DNA of 64,000 nucleotides. Origin: Caballeronia sp. Lep1P3 (GTDB lineage Bacteria > Pseudomonadota > Gammaproteobacteria > Burkholderiales > Burkholderiaceae). The stretch covers positions 1,116,001 through 1,180,000 of the forward strand of contig NZ_CP084266.1 in NCBI RefSeq assembly GCF_022879595.1, written 5' to 3'. The position numbers and the translations under genes were made by a program. Within the stretch, counting starts at the first letter, position 1. Every line of letters starts with the position of its first letter. Below the pieces are notes generated by a model. The model had not been told where the DNA came from, searched no databases, and worked only from the letters and a program-made list of their open reading frames with translations. Positions 22,437-30,453 of this stretch are shown here, piece by piece.

Positions 22437-22887
22437 CTCGATGCTCCTTGTCGAAGTCGTCTCGCATCGGCGGGGGGCGTCTCGTTCGCGCCCTAGCCGC
22501 CTGAATCGCGGCGCGCACCGCGCCGATGAACGCTTCGTCGTCGAACGGCTTGTGCAGGTATGCCGCCGCGCCGCCGGCCATCGCCGATTCGCGCATGGCA
22601 GGATCGTCGTCAGCGGTGACGAAGACGATCGGCACGTCCGCGTGCGAGAGCCGCCTCTGCACTTCGAGGCCGTTGATGCCGGGCATCTGCACGTCGAGCA
22701 CGATGCAGTCGGGCGGCGGGTCATGCGCGTCATGCCCTTGGCTTCCCTTGGCGAGCGCGGCAAGCAAGGCGTCGCCGGAGCCGAAGGTCAGCGCGCTCAT
22801 GCCCGCCGAGCGCAACAGGCGCGCGAGGGCACGACACACCGATTCGTCGTCGTCGACCACGGCCACATGTGGCTTCGCTTCGCTCAT
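22429..22887 (-). CDS. Single-domain response regulator (receiver only)
   Basis: 152 residues consisting of one CheY-like receiver. The acidic pair lies in VVDDDESV (Asp12-14), the phospho-acceptor Asp65 in CIVLDVQMPG, the conserved Thr in FVTADDD and Lys113 in LHKPFDD. The hydrophobic pattern is FixJ-like, but no DNA-binding domain follows. The C-terminal 25 residues are Arg-rich and acidic (RARTRRPPPMRDDFDKEHRD). It is the first gene of the glycine-zipper, RND and Pqi run, and its stop overlaps the next start by 8 bases. A receiver without an output domain must act by protein interaction or as a phosphate relay. Its kinase is not evident nearby. Confidence 0.9.
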   Translation of the reverse strand: MSEAKPHVAVVDDDESVCRALARLLRSAGMSALTFGSGDALLAALAKGSQGHDAHDPPPDCIVLDVQMPGINGLEVQRRLSHADVPIVFVTADDDPAMRESAMAGGAAAYLHKPFDDEAFIGAVRAAIQAARARTRRPPPMRDDFDKEHRDD

Positions 22888-23112
22888 CGCGCTAATGAAA
22901 GTCGGACAGCACGCAATGCGCGGGACACGCGCATCGGCCGTTGGATTCGAGAAGCAGTCTAGGTCGCGGCGCGCGCAAAAACATTGGACTTTGGTCCTAC
23001 GCGCGCAGCGCGGCGGCGCTCGCCGCGCGCTAAATTCGAGATGCCGGTTCCGTTATAGTCGGCGGCTTTGCGCGGCCCTCGATGCGGGCGCGCGGCTGAA
23101 GAGAGGACAACG

Positions 23113-23907
23113 ATGACACTCATCCATCACGTATGCCAGGGCGGATCGGCCGCCGCCATGCTGCGCGCCGCGTTGCGCGATCCCGTTATCGACATCCTCG
23201 ACGATGCGTCCATCGGTCCGCTCGCCGACGTGGACACCGCTACGCCCGACGCGCGCGTGCGTTTCATGAAGGCGCTCTTCGCGTGCGGCGGTTTCGATCA
23301 GGAAGACGAAGCGGCGATGGACTGGTACGGCGAGCTGCGCGACATGAACGAGCGGCTTGCGTCGATTGCGCGCGACGCGACGGAGGTCGTGATCTGGGCG
23401 GACGACGGCGACGTGGAGCAGGCGTTGCGACGCCGCGCGCACTGGTGGCTGAAGGACGCGGCGGCGAACGTGAGCGAGATCGGCGTGAGCTTGCGCGAGC
23501 TTGCCCGCGCGATACCCAAGGGTCAGGCGCTCGCGCTGGGCGTCGGGCAGGCGGCGGCGCTCGTCGCCGGACGCAAGACGGCCACGCCCGAACTGCGCGC
23601 GCAACTCGCGAACGAATGGCAGGCGCTGAGAAACGACGGCGATTCGGTGCGCGTGGCGGAGAACGGCCGGCTCGCGTCCTATCCGATCGATCACTACGAC
23701 GCGGACTTCGCCTCGCTCGTCCACGCGACGCCCTCGACGCCCGTGAAACTCGCGAGCGCGGACATCCTCGGCGCGGCGATGGCTCGCTCGGGCCGCAGCG
23801 ATCTCTTCTGCAAATGGCGTTTTGCGCAACTCATCGCGCGGGGAAAGCTGACGGTCGCGCAAGGCGACGCGCGCGATCTCAACTCGGTCTGGCTAGCGTC
23901 GAAATAA
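23113..23907 (+). CDS. DUF1835/DUF3658 domain protein
   Basis: 264 residues, cytoplasmic. The N-terminal half shows the DUF1835 pattern: HHVCQGGSAAAMLRAAL, then DDASIGPLADV, where a family GxS(A/x)xxL motif resembles nucleotide- or acyl-binding loops. The C-terminal half, from about residue 175 (ELRAQLANEWQALRND) to FCKWRFAQLIARGKL, matches the DUF3658 tail often fused to it. No catalytic function is established for the family. ATG 23113 follows GAGAGGACAACG. It is transcribed toward the hybrid kinase gene, with only 32 bases between the convergent stops. Its upstream region (22888-23112) is shared with the receiver gene. Confidence 0.85.
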   Translation: MTLIHHVCQGGSAAAMLRAALRDPVIDILDDASIGPLADVDTATPDARVRFMKALFACGGFDQEDEAAMDWYGELRDMNERLASIARDATEVVIWADDGDVEQALRRRAHWWLKDAAANVSEIGVSLRELARAIPKGQALALGVGQAAALVAGRKTATPELRAQLANEWQALRNDGDSVRVAENGRLASYPIDHYDADFASLVHATPSTPVKLASADILGAAMARSGRSDLFCKWRFAQLIARGKLTVAQGDARDLNSVWLASK

Positions 23908-23924
23908 GCGTCGAAATAAGCGTC
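23895..23924. repeat. 12-base tandem duplication across a stop codon
   Basis: The unit AGCGTCGAAATA occurs twice in tandem (23895-23906 and 23907-23918) and half a third time (AGCGTC, 23919-23924). The TAA stop of the DUF1835 gene straddles the first junction, so copies beyond it do not alter the protein. Confidence 0.85.
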
Positions 23925-23939
23925 CGATCCAAGCGGCGC

Positions 23940-25853
23940 CTAAAGCTCGAAGCGCCCTTCCACCGCCCGCTGAATCTCCGCGAACGGCACGGGCTTCACC
24001 AGATGATGATCGAGGCCGGCCTCTTTCGAGCGCTGGCGGTCGTGCGCCTGGCCGTAGCCCGTCACGGCGATCAGCAGCGCATCCGCCGTGACCGCGCGGG
24101 TGCGCATCTCCGCCGCGAGCTGGAATCCGTCCATGCCGGGCAAGCCGATATCGAGCAGCACGATCTGCGGGGCGAACGTATCGCTGATGGCGAGCGCGTC
24201 GGCGGCATTGTGCGCGGTGCGCACGTCGTAGCCATCGGCTTCGAGCAAGAGCGACATGGCCGTCGCCGCGTCGACGCTGTCATCCACGAGCAGCACGCGC
24301 TTGCCCCCGCTCACGCGCGGCGGCGCGGCTTCGGCGCGGCTGGGCGCAATCTCCGGCTCTTGCGCGAGCGGCAGCCACACGACGAACTCGCTGCCGCGGT
24401 GCGACCCCGCCGAATACGCCTCGATGCGCCCGCCTTGCAGCTCGACAAGCGTCTTCGCGAGCGGCAAGCCGATGCCGAGCCCGCCCTCCGAGCGTTCGAG
24501 CGAGGTCTCCGACTGCACGAAGAGATCGAAGATATGCGGCAGCATGTCCGCCGCGATGCCGATGCCCTTGTCGCGCACCGTGATGCGGACTTCGTCGCCG
24601 AACTGCGCGGTCTCGATGGCGATTTCGCCTTCCTCGAGACTGTATTTCGACGCGTTCGACAGCAGGTTGCCGAACACCTGCGCGATCCGCACGCTGTCCC
24701 CGACGATATAGAGCGGCGTATCCGCGAGCTTCGTCGTGAGTCTGTGGCGCTTTCTCTGCAGCGCGGGCTGCGCCGTCTCGATGGCCGCGTCCACCGCCGC
24801 CGCGATGTCCACCGTCTCCTGGCGCAGCGTGACCTTGCCCTGCGTGATGCGCGCGACATCGAGCAGATCGTCCACGAGGCGGCTCAGATGCCGCACTTGC
24901 CGGTCGATGATGTTGCGCACCGTCGAAAAGTGATGAGCCGACGGCGCGCGCTCGGGATCGAGCAGATCGACCGCGTTGCGGATCGGCGCGAGCGGATTGC
25001 GCAATTCGTGCGCGAGCATCGCGAGGAATTCGTCCTTGCGCCGGTCGGCATCGCGCAGCAGCATTTCGGCGGCCTTGCGCTCGGAGATATCGTTGACGAT
25101 CCCCGCGATGCGCGCCGGCCGGCCATCCGTGCCGCGCACGAGCGACGCGCGCTCGGCCACCCAGCGCGGCCCGCCTTGCGCGCGCGCGATCCGGAATTCG
25201 ACGTGATACGGCGCGCCGCTTGCCAGCAACTGCCGGTAAGCCGCCGCCACGTGCTCGCGGTCGAGCGGATGAATCTCGCCGGACCAGTGTTCCGGGCCGG
25301 GCTGCGGCGTGGGCGCGCCCTCGCCGGAACTCCAGAGGCGCGCATACGCCGGGCTCACGTAGAGCAGGCGATTCGCGGCGGGATCGAGCATCCAGAAGAC
25401 GTCGTCGATATTGTCGGCAAGCTGGCGAAAGCGCTCCTCGCTCTCGCGCAGCGCGTTTTCCGCGAGCCGGACGCGCAATAGCGCGCGCACATGCGCGATG
25501 AGTTCGGCCGGCTCCACCGGCTCGGTGAGATAGCTGTCCGCGCCGCCTTCCAGACCGCGAATGCGGTCGAGGCTATGCACGGCCGCCGCCGACGTTTGCA
25601 GCACGAGCGTGCTCTGCGTCTGCGGCGACGCCTTGATCTGCCGGCACACTTCCAGCCCGTTGATGTCGGGCAGCTTCACATCGAGCAGAACGAGATCCGG
25701 CGATTCCGCGCGCACGCGCTCGAGCGCGGTGGTGCCGGTGCCCGCTTCGATCACGTTGAAACCCGCGCGCGACAGGATGCGCGTTTTCGCGTAGCGCGCC
25801 CCGTCGTTGTCGTCGACGTTGAGGATCAGAACGTCGCTCCAGTCGCTTTTCAT
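23940..25853 (-). CDS. Hybrid histidine kinase REC-PAS-HisKA-HATPase-REC
   Basis: 637 residues, soluble. Receiver 1 (about 7-125) has acceptor Asp58 in VLLDVKLPDING, but its usual Lys-Pro is Glu-Pro (LTEPVEP, Glu111). A PAS domain (about 137-260, ending IVNDISERK) follows. The HisKA box FLAMLAHELRNPLAP carries His282. The ATPase has the N-box NLLSNASKYS, G1 DKGIGIAAD and G2 GGLGIGLPLA. Receiver 2 (about 518-635) has Asp568 in VLLDIGLPGMDG and a normal Lys-Pro. This is the last gene of the stressosome operon, overlapping the preceding kinase by 4 bases. Being soluble and placed after RsbRST, it is a plausible output of that module. Confidence 0.94.
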   Translation of the reverse strand: MKSDWSDVLILNVDDNDGARYAKTRILSRAGFNVIEAGTGTTALERVRAESPDLVLLDVKLPDINGLEVCRQIKASPQTQSTLVLQTSAAAVHSLDRIRGLEGGADSYLTEPVEPAELIAHVRALLRVRLAENALRESEERFRQLADNIDDVFWMLDPAANRLLYVSPAYARLWSSGEGAPTPQPGPEHWSGEIHPLDREHVAAAYRQLLASGAPYHVEFRIARAQGGPRWVAERASLVRGTDGRPARIAGIVNDISERKAAEMLLRDADRRKDEFLAMLAHELRNPLAPIRNAVDLLDPERAPSAHHFSTVRNIIDRQVRHLSRLVDDLLDVARITQGKVTLRQETVDIAAAVDAAIETAQPALQRKRHRLTTKLADTPLYIVGDSVRIAQVFGNLLSNASKYSLEEGEIAIETAQFGDEVRITVRDKGIGIAADMLPHIFDLFVQSETSLERSEGGLGIGLPLAKTLVELQGGRIEAYSAGSHRGSEFVVWLPLAQEPEIAPSRAEAAPPRVSGGKRVLLVDDSVDAATAMSLLLEADGYDVRTAHNAADALAISDTFAPQIVLLDIGLPGMDGFQLAAEMRTRAVTADALLIAVTGYGQAHDRQRSKEAGLDHHLVKPVPFAEIQRAVEGRFEL

Positions 25854-27610
25854 GATGCCGTTCCTTCCGCGCGACGAGAGCCGCTCAGGGCCTTCGACAC
25901 CATGTCGAGCACGCCCGCCAGTTCGCCGCCGGAAATCGGCTTCTGGATGAATGCCGCCGCGCCGAGCGCTTCGGCTTCGTTGCGGTCGTCGGCCTCGCCG
26001 AGCACGACGACGGGAATGTTGCGCGTCGCCGCCTGCGCGCGCAGCGCCGCGAGCCAGATCCAGGCTTCCGAAGGCGCGGGGCGCACGGTCAGAAGCAGCG
26101 CGGCGGGCGGCGTGCGCGAGAGCGCGCGGCTCGCTTCGTCGAGCGTCGCCGCGCTCACCGTGCGATACGGCGACGGCCTAAGCGCCGCCTCGCAGTCGAG
26201 CCGCTCGATCGGATTGCTCGCGACGAGCAGCACCGTCGCGCGCGGGTCGCCGTGCGCGTCGGCGTCGTGCTTGCTGTCGGCCGCGCCGTAGAACGCGGGT
26301 ATCGTCGCGATGAATGTCGAGCCGCGCCCGACTTCGCTTTCGAGCGAGACATCGCCGCCGAGCAGCTTGCAGAGCTTCCTGCACAGCGGCAGCCCGAGTC
26401 CCGTGCCCTTCACGTATTGCTGGAGCCTGTTTTCGACTTGGCCGAATTCCTCGAACACCACTTGCTGATGTTCCGCCGCAATCCCGATGCCCGTGTCCTT
26501 CACCGCGAACGTGATGAGGCGTCGCGCCTTGTCGTAGGTCGCGGATACGCGCACTTCGCCGCGCTCGGTGAATTTGAGCGCGTTCGAGACGAAGTTGCGC
26601 AGCACTTGCGCGACCTTGGCCTCGTCGGTGCGAATGGGCGGCAGGCCTTCGCAGGAATCGAAAACGAGTTCCACCGCGCCGCCCGGCGTGAGTGGCCGCA
26701 ACATGCCGCGCAGCGCGGAAAAAAGCGTATCGACTTCGAATTCGGCGGCGCGCACTTCGATCTTGCCGGCTTCGATCTTCGCAAGATCGAGCAGATCGTC
26801 GACGGTTTCGGAAAGATCCTCGGCGGCCTTGCGGATGAAGCGCACCTGCTTTTCCTGCTCTTCCGTCAGATCGCCGTCGATGCGTTCCAGCAGCAGCTTC
26901 GAAAGCGCGCGGATCGACGAGAGCGGCGTGCGGAATTCGTGGCTCATGTTCGACAGGAACCGCGATTTCGATTCGTCCGCGCGGCGCAGATGATCCGCGC
27001 GCGCGTCGAGTTCCGCGTAAAGCGCGACGACGCCGCGATTCGTGTCCTCGAGTTCGCGCGTGAGGCGCGTGAGTTCTTCCTGGCGCTCGCGCAGATCGGC
27101 GAGCGCGCCGATCAGTTCGCGATTCTGCCGCGCGAGTTCGGCGGTCGAGTCTTCGTTGTCCGAGCGCGAAAGCGTCGCGCCGATCGACTGTGCGGCGGCT
27201 GCATCGAACGATGCGGTTTCGGACAGCGCCTTCGCGAGCGAAATGGACGTGCCGCCATCGGCTTCGTCGGCGATCGCGCACTGGTCCATCAGGCGTTGCG
27301 CGGCAAGCAGGCCGAGCGCCGCCTGCGAATGGTCGTTCTTCGCCGCGCGGAGCCGCTCGCCCGCGCCCGCGCACGCGAGAAAGCGCACGACGAAGCGCGG
27401 CGGATACGCCGCGTCATCGACGAAAAAATCGGCGCGCGCGTGCGGCCCGGCCGTGAGCACCGTGCGCGCCGCTTCGAGCACCGAGGTGGAAATGCGCGTC
27501 TGGTCCTGCGCGGAAAAGCCGAGCGCCGCGCTCGCATCGCGCGCCTTGCGCCGGGCCATGACGATATCGTGCTCGCCGTCGATCTGCATCGAGTAGAGCG
27601 AGAGCGTCAT
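25850..27610 (-). CDS. Histidine kinase with degenerate RsbT-like N-terminus and Asp-less receiver
   Basis: 586 residues. Residues 1-135 resemble an RsbT-like ATPase (DIVMARRKARDASAALGF parallels the start of RsbT), but the N-box Asn and the DxGxG and GxGLG loops are missing, so ATP binding is doubtful. A coiled coil (about 155-215) leads to the HisKA box FLSNMSHEFRTPLSSI with His224, and to an intact ATPase (NFVSNALKFTERGE, KDTGIGIAAE, GTGLGLPLC). The C-terminal receiver-like domain (about 456-580) has Thr508 where the acceptor Asp should be (ALLLTVRPAP). The start touches the stop of the upstream RsbT/RsbX fusion (TGATG), and the stop overlaps the next kinase by 4 bases. It looks like the adaptor between the stressosome and a phosphorelay. 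Confidence 0.92.
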   Translation of the reverse strand: MTLSLYSMQIDGEHDIVMARRKARDASAALGFSAQDQTRISTSVLEAARTVLTAGPHARADFFVDDAAYPPRFVVRFLACAGAGERLRAAKNDHSQAALGLLAAQRLMDQCAIADEADGGTSISLAKALSETASFDAAAAQSIGATLSRSDNEDSTAELARQNRELIGALADLRERQEELTRLTRELEDTNRGVVALYAELDARADHLRRADESKSRFLSNMSHEFRTPLSSIRALSKLLLERIDGDLTEEQEKQVRFIRKAAEDLSETVDDLLDLAKIEAGKIEVRAAEFEVDTLFSALRGMLRPLTPGGAVELVFDSCEGLPPIRTDEAKVAQVLRNFVSNALKFTERGEVRVSATYDKARRLITFAVKDTGIGIAAEHQQVVFEEFGQVENRLQQYVKGTGLGLPLCRKLCKLLGGDVSLESEVGRGSTFIATIPAFYGAADSKHDADAHGDPRATVLLVASNPIERLDCEAALRPSPYRTVSAATLDEASRALSRTPPAALLLTVRPAPSEAWIWLAALRAQAATRNIPVVVLGEADDRNEAEALGAAAFIQKPISGGELAGVLDMVSKALSGSRRAEGTAS

Positions 27611-28677
27611 CACGCGCCTCCGGCTGCGCGCGCGACGAACACGGTGACGTCGTCGCGGCCGCGCGAATAGTCCCGGTAGAGCACCGCCGCAGCGAGCGAC
27701 GGATGCCGCGCGGCAAGACCCGGATAACGCGCGAGGTCCCAGCGCGAACCGATTCCATCCGAATGCAGCACGAGCAGCGCGTTGGGCGGATACGGCACCT
27801 CGAACTGCTGCATGCGCCGCGCCGAATGCCCGACGATGCCGCTGTGCGAGACGAGATGCCGGTGCGTCTCCTCGGTCCACACGCTCGCCGAGATATTGCC
27901 GATGCCGGTGAACGCGACGTTCGCCGCCAGGCCGCCCGCCGACACGACCGACGGCATGCGCGCGATGCCGACCGCCGCGCCGCGCGTCGGGCGCAGCGCT
28001 TCGTTCGCTGCCTCCATGATGCGTTGGAGCGGCGTGTCGTCATGCATGCCGGGCATGCCGAGCACGCGCGCCGCTTCGATGGCCGCGACGTTCGCGAGCG
28101 GGCCGTGGCCGAGGCCATCGGCGACGAGCACGGTGAAATCGCGCTCGCCCGGCGCGCACGCCCAGGCATCGCCGCTGACGGTTTCCGTCTGAAGCGGCAG
28201 ATTCACGACGCCGTAGGTAACGCGCGCCGGCACCGCGGAGCTCGCGCGCGCGCTGCTCCAGCACACCGCGCGCATGACCGTGCCGTGGCCAGGCATGCTC
28301 CAGAGATCGAGTTCGTCGGACAGACGCCGGATCGCGCCCATGCCGTTGCCGGGGCTGCCCGCCGTCGTGTAGCCGTCCTCGAAACAGCGGTAGAGATCGT
28401 GAATGCCGGGGCCGCTATCGATGCTCAGAAGCTCGATGCCGTAGCGCTCGCCGCCGTCCATCAGCGGGCGCACGAGCAGCTCGCCGCTGCCCGCGTGCTT
28501 GAGCAGATTGGTGCAGCATTCGGTGACGACGATCGCCAGTTGCCCCGCGGGCGTCTCGCCGAAACCGAGTCCGCGAGCCAGTTCGCCGATCGAGCGCCGC
28601 GCGAAGGCAACCTGGCTCGCCTCGGCGATCTCGTAGCGCTGCTGCGCGGCCATCGATTCCTTCAAAACGGTTTCCAT
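27610..28677 (-). CDS. Fused RsbT-like kinase domain and RsbX-like PP2C phosphatase
   Basis: 355 residues in two parts. The N-terminal 145 residues are a GHKL ATPase of the RsbT/RsbW type (N-box VTECCTNLLKHAG with Asn57; G1 DSGPGIHD at 87; GNGMGAIRRLSDEL loop). Residues 150-355 are a SpoIIE/RsbX-type PP2C phosphatase: ETVSGDAW (Asp170), LVADGLGHGP (Asp187), LHSDGI and GRDDVTVFVAR near the C-terminus, covering the metal-binding Asp set. RsbX resets the stressosome by dephosphorylating RsbR and RsbS. Start METVLKES at 28677 overlaps the rsbT stop by 16 bases. The fusion puts a kinase-like and a phosphatase domain on one chain, next to a separate RsbT. Confidence 0.9.
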   Translation of the reverse strand: METVLKESMAAQQRYEIAEASQVAFARRSIGELARGLGFGETPAGQLAIVVTECCTNLLKHAGSGELLVRPLMDGGERYGIELLSIDSGPGIHDLYRCFEDGYTTAGSPGNGMGAIRRLSDELDLWSMPGHGTVMRAVCWSSARASSAVPARVTYGVVNLPLQTETVSGDAWACAPGERDFTVLVADGLGHGPLANVAAIEAARVLGMPGMHDDTPLQRIMEAANEALRPTRGAAVGIARMPSVVSAGGLAANVAFTGIGNISASVWTEETHRHLVSHSGIVGHSARRMQQFEVPYPPNALLVLHSDGIGSRWDLARYPGLAARHPSLAAAVLYRDYSRGRDDVTVFVARAAGGA

Positions 28678-29102
28678 TTGGTGATCGAGACGTGCGTGCC
28701 TTCGCCTGGCGCCGAGCGGATATCGAACTCGTCGCACAGGCGTTTCGCGCCGCCGAGGCCGAGCCCCAGGCCGCTGCCCGAGGTGAAGCCGTCCGAGAGC
28801 GCGCGGGCGATATCGGGAATGCCGGGTCCGTTGTCGACGAATTCGAGTCTCAGGCCGCGGCGGCCATTGCGCTCGACGAGCGTGCAGTGCACGTCGCCGC
28901 CGCCACCGTAGATGAGCGTGTTGCGTGCCAGCTCGCTCGCCGCCGTCACGAACTTCGTTTGATCGATGAGGGAAAGGCCCTGCGCCACCGCCTTTTCACG
29001 CACGAACTGGCGCAGCCGCACGATCTGCTCGTCCGAGCGGATCGGCAGCGTCTCGGACGGTGACGAGGCAGCCTGCGCTGCCGAAGGATCGAAGGTGATC
29101 AT
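28662..29102 (-). CDS. rsbT: RsbT, stressosome switch kinase
   Basis: 146 residues, close to the usual 133 plus an N-terminal extension of about 20 residues. The GHKL kinase motifs are complete: N-box SELARNTLIYGGG (Glu57, Asn61), G1 FVDNGPGIPD (Asp90), G2 SGLGLGLGGAKRL. The ending GEGTHVSITKWK is the typical RsbT C-terminus. RsbT phosphorylates STAS proteins RsbS and RsbR and is released from the complex on stress. It lies 22 bases after rsbS and overlaps the fusion gene. ATG 29102 was chosen because the frame upstream loses homology. The released target here is unknown, since no RsbU is present. Confidence 0.93.
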   Translation of the reverse strand: MITFDPSAAQAASSPSETLPIRSDEQIVRLRQFVREKAVAQGLSLIDQTKFVTAASELARNTLIYGGGGDVHCTLVERNGRRGLRLEFVDNGPGIPDIARALSDGFTSGSGLGLGLGGAKRLCDEFDIRSAPGEGTHVSITKWKPF

Positions 29103-29124
29103 GAATGTGCTTGGCGCGCGGCCG

Positions 29125-29484
29125 TCAGGCCGGGCCGCTCCCGGTGAGGAGCGCCATGCCCTTTTCGACGTTGAGCGCCGTGCGCACGCCCGACAGCGTG
29201 AGTCCGAGTTCGACGAGCGTGATCGCGACCGAAGGCTGCATGCCGACGACGACCGTCTGCGCATCGAGCACGCGCGCCATCGCCGCCGTGTTGCCGATCA
29301 TGCGGCCGATGAACGAATCGACGACATCGAGCGACGAGATGTCGATGAGCACACCGTTCGCGCCGTCCTTCACGATGCGGCTCGTCAGATCGTCCTGAAG
29401 CGCGAGCGCGAGCCGGTCGTGCATGTCCACCTGAATGGTGACGAGCAAGAGCTTGCCCATCGTGAGAATTGGAATGCGTTCCAT
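29125..29484 (-). CDS. rsbS: RsbS, single-domain STAS scaffold of the stressosome
   Basis: 119 residues, one STAS domain. The opening MERIPILTMGKLLLVTIQVD matches RsbS, and the phospho-site motif DISSLDVVDSFIGR puts the acceptor at Ser57. The rest (VVVGMQPSVAITLVELGL) is standard. RsbS and RsbR build the icosahedral-type core that holds RsbT. It lies 51 bases after rsbR and 22 before rsbT, in the canonical R-S-T order. Confidence 0.94.
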   Translation of the reverse strand: MERIPILTMGKLLLVTIQVDMHDRLALALQDDLTSRIVKDGANGVLIDISSLDVVDSFIGRMIGNTAAMARVLDAQTVVVGMQPSVAITLVELGLTLSGVRTALNVEKGMALLTGSGPA

Positions 29485-29535
29485 CGCCTGACCCTGTTCA
29501 GTCGCGTTGCATGCTGTGAAAGACCGCGCGCGCCG

Positions 29536-30453
29536 TCATTCGGACAGCGACGAATCGTGCATGCCGGCCGCGCCGTTGCGCGCCGCGCCTTCCTGCGCGC
29601 CCGCCACCGTCACCGACTTGCCGGTGCGCTGCAGCGCGACGACGAACGCGGCCGCGAGCGTCGCCTTGGTCGTCACGTTGGACAGGTTTACGCCGAGATG
29701 CACGATGGTCTGCGCGATCTGCGGACGAATGCCGCTGATGATGCAGTCCGCCCCCATCAGGCGCGCCGCCGCCACCGTCTTGAGCAGATGCTGCGCGACG
29801 AGCGTATCGACCGTCGGCACGCCCGTGATGTCGATGATGGAAATGGCAGCGCCCGTTTCGACGATCTTCTGCAGCAGGTTTTCCATCACCACTTGCGTGC
29901 GCGCGGAGTCCAGCGTGCCGATGAGCGGCAACGCGAGAACGCCGTCCCACAGTTGCACGACGGGCGTCGACAGTTCGAGCAGTTCCTGCTGCTGGCGCAC
30001 GATGACCTGTTCGCGGCTCGCCTGGAACACTTCGGTGGTGAAGAGGCCGAGTTCGTCGAAGAGCGAGCTGATGGTCCACGTCAGGTCCGCGAGCATCGCG
30101 GGGTCGTCTTTCAGGTGCTCGCGCAGACGCGCGACCAGCGGCTTCTTGAGCGAGAACACGAACATCGCGGTCTCGACCGGCGAGAAGCCCTGACGCGCGC
30201 GCTGGCCGGACATGTCGGCGAGAAACGCGCGCACTTCCTGCCAGTTCGCGAGCTTGAAGTCGACGCGATCGGATGCCGCGAGCGCCGCGAGCATAAGCGA
30301 GATGAACTGAGCGAACTGGTTGCGCAACTCCGCCTCGCCGACGAGCCCGCGCCGCGACGCGATGGCGTGTTGCTGCGTGATCCATTCCGCGAGGAGTTCC
30401 GCCTGGTTGGAGGTGAATACCTGCGCGAGTCGCGTTCCGCCGACCATGTCCAT
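29536..30453 (-). CDS. rsbR: RsbR-type stressosome sensor/scaffold protein
   Basis: 305 residues. Residues about 12-140 form an all-helical N-terminal domain of the RsbRD type (LAEWITQQHAIASRRGLVGE onward), not a globin-like or PAS sensor. A linker helix (EVFQASREQVIVRQQQELLE) follows, then a C-terminal STAS domain (about 160-280) with STPVVQLWDGVLALPLIGTL and IIDITGVPTVDTLVAQHLL. Thr217 of VDT sits where RsbS has its phospho-Ser. The signal it senses is unknown. ATG 30453 heads the operon; its 5' leader holds a stem-loop. The C-terminal 30 residues are Gly/Ala/Ser-rich. Confidence 0.92.
   Translation of the reverse strand: MDMVGGTRLAQVFTSNQAELLAEWITQQHAIASRRGLVGEAELRNQFAQFISLMLAALAASDRVDFKLANWQEVRAFLADMSGQRARQGFSPVETAMFVFSLKKPLVARLREHLKDDPAMLADLTWTISSLFDELGLFTTEVFQASREQVIVRQQQELLELSTPVVQLWDGVLALPLIGTLDSARTQVVMENLLQKIVETGAAISIIDITGVPTVDTLVAQHLLKTVAAARLMGADCIISGIRPQIAQTIVHLGVNLSNVTTKATLAAAFVVALQRTGKSVTVAGAQEGAARNGAAGMHDSSLSE

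Noticed and set aside
23133..25481. Plus-strand 782-codon frame across the DUF1835 and hybrid kinase genes
   Set aside because: It overlaps two well-supported genes in other frames and has an Arg/Ala-rich composition without recognisable domains.
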